This document shows positions 62,770-64,000 of a DNA stretch of 64,000 nucleotides, one piece after another. The notes under the pieces were generated by a model. It made no database searches, was not told the DNA's origin, and saw only the letters and a program-made list of their open reading frames with translations. This stretch comes from Xylona heveae TC161 (Eukaryota; Ascomycota; Xylonomycetes; Xylonales; Xylonaceae), in assembly GCF_001619985.1 (NCBI RefSeq), contig NW_017264201.1, forward strand, positions 434,001 to 498,000, in the 5' to 3' direction. Within the stretch, counting starts at the first letter, position 1. Every line of letters starts with the position of its first letter. The position numbers and the translations under genes were made by a program.

Positions 62770-63461
62770 AGATGTGCAAACTATGTGGGTGCGGGGTAGC
62801 AAGAGAATCACACTCGGCTTCCTTCCTCATTTGTATTTAGCCACTAGTCCTTGCAAAATGAAATCACGCATTGCATTCTCGCCAGCTTTTCATATTACTC
62901 GTCTAAATGCTACTTTACGGCGATCGAACCGATGCATGGCCTACTTGCGAGTATAGCCCTTACACACCTCTCGTCCTTGTTTTCCTGTCCATAGATTCCG
63001 GACAGGACTGATATGAATTTCTTTCGATGAATCTATCCCGAAATTTTGATGGTCGTAATGCACACAGTTACTCACCGTGATTGTCCAGCTGAAGCTTTTT
63101 CCGATATGTCAGGGGCAGATTTTGTACAAAACCAATTATTTCACTTCACAAAAGAAACTTAGCAGAACGTGAGATTTAAGAGAAGGAACAACGACCATTG
63201 AGATAGGTTGTTGACGCTGAGACTATCTTTAACACACCATTTTGATCAATGTATGAAAATATTAAGATGGATTTGACTGTTAATAAGAGGGAAGTTGACA
63301 CATGCTGGCGGCAAGGAAGACCAAAATGGAATGCGTGAAGCACAATTGTAATTCATATGGAGAACTTTCTAATGAAATACCATGCATCCTGACGAGGGCT
63401 GCCAGCCTTTTGCATTTGATTACTCCATGCAATTTCGCTGAAATATAAGGAAGAGAAAAGC
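62770..63461. other. Convergent intergenic region after citrate synthase
   Basis: 3' UTR of citA and 3' flank of the partial gene to the right. No gene is recognised; the plus frame at 62645-62956 is a shadow of the citA exon. Confidence 0.5.
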
Positions 63462-63860
63462 TCAGAGGTGAACCTCCTTAGGCCTGCCAATCAGACGATG
63501 CTGATACTCCTCTAGAGCTACGGGTAAGACTTTTCTGATGGGCACATAGTAACAAAATCAGAGCCAGATTTATATCTTGGTGGAATTCTGGACACCTGTC
63601 AATAAATGTTGCAAGAATCATCAGCGTGAATGCATCCATTGTTGTGCTTGGAAATGGTGTTCTTCCAAAGGCCTTCGTCCTACGCAAGTGTCATAACAAT
63701 CACCGAGATCAACTTATTACTGATTGAGGTAAGGTACACCTTGATGGAACCAAAGCATTGAGGAGAGATGTGGATAGAGGAAATAGTGGCTGTGGAAGGT
63801 ATATTAAGCGAAGGTATCGTATGATTGCGAGCGGTTTGGAGGGTCTGAGGTTACTGTCAA
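63462..63860 (-). CDS. 3' exons of an unidentified gene running off the right edge
   Basis: On the minus strand three exons can be joined in phase: about 63860-63739 (after an acceptor TTGCAG; FDSNLRPSKPLAIIRYLRL ending LLNALVPS), 63679-63596 (TKAFGRTPFPSTTMDAFTLM ending ATFID) and 63534-63462 (KVLPVALEEYQHRLIGRPK ending EVHL and TGA). Introns would be about 59 and 61 nt with GT-AG ends. The peptide is protein-like throughout but I do not recognise the family. The start lies beyond 63860 and probably beyond 64000. Confidence 0.45.
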
Positions 63861-64000
63861 ACCTGCAATTCCTTTCTACGCGTTCAAAAACTCGTAATGA
63901 TAATCCAAGTAATCTCTTTTTACCCGCTTAATATTACGTTCGTGGGTGGTGGGCTCTGGACGAACTATGAAAGTGACAAGCCGTTGAATCCCCAGCGACT

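Overview
The window looks like a filamentous ascomycete chromosome segment, most likely Eurotiomycete (Aspergillus/Penicillium/Talaromyces-like). Genes are split by many short GT-AG introns of about 43-170 nt, products are conserved fungal housekeeping proteins, and the genome is bipartite: an extremely AT-rich repeat block (1 to about 22,830) abuts a base-balanced, gene-dense block (about 22,830 to 64,000). The assignment rests on gene content and style only; no species is claimed.

Left block (1-22.8 kb): no intact gene. It is a repeat graveyard with the signature expected of repeat-induced point mutation (RIP): sequences that still read as protein carry TAA/TAG where CAA/CAG is expected. 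It holds two direct copies of a degraded SNF2-type helicase gene (about 549-4165 and 9098-13451, both minus strand) whose 3' end carries a 33-bp minisatellite encoding an 11-residue repeat; a degraded transposase-like region between them (about 5.9-8.8 kb); a Ty3/gypsy-type retroelement fossil (about 17.8-21.9 kb); a 428-bp MITE with long terminal inverted repeats (20254-20681); several tandem arrays; and near-pure A+T blocks.

Right block (22.8-64 kb), in order: a conserved fungal protein with an integrase-type H2C2 zinc-binding module (-); ERD2 HDEL/KDEL receptor (-); SF3b subunit 2/CUS1 (+); an RS-rich protein (+); a Puf4-type Pumilio protein (-); RPC2, second-largest subunit of RNA polymerase III (+); ORC5 (+); a DCAF4-like WD40 protein (-); plasma-membrane H+-ATPase PMA1 (-); an Nrd1/Seb1-type CID+RRM termination factor (-); mitochondrial citrate synthase (+); and the 3' part of an unidentified gene that runs off the right edge (-). 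They do not form a pathway cluster. Loose themes are RNA metabolism (SF3b2, RS protein, Puf4, Pol III, Nrd1/Seb1) and core cell physiology (ERD2, PMA1, citrate synthase, ORC5).

Exon boundaries were read by hand from splice signals, phase and recalled family conservation. For most genes all phases close and the total length is a multiple of three. Weakest are the N-terminus of RPC2, the middle of the WD40 gene, the start of PUF4 and the right-edge partial gene. No secondary-metabolite cluster, CRISPR array, rRNA or convincing tRNA was seen.
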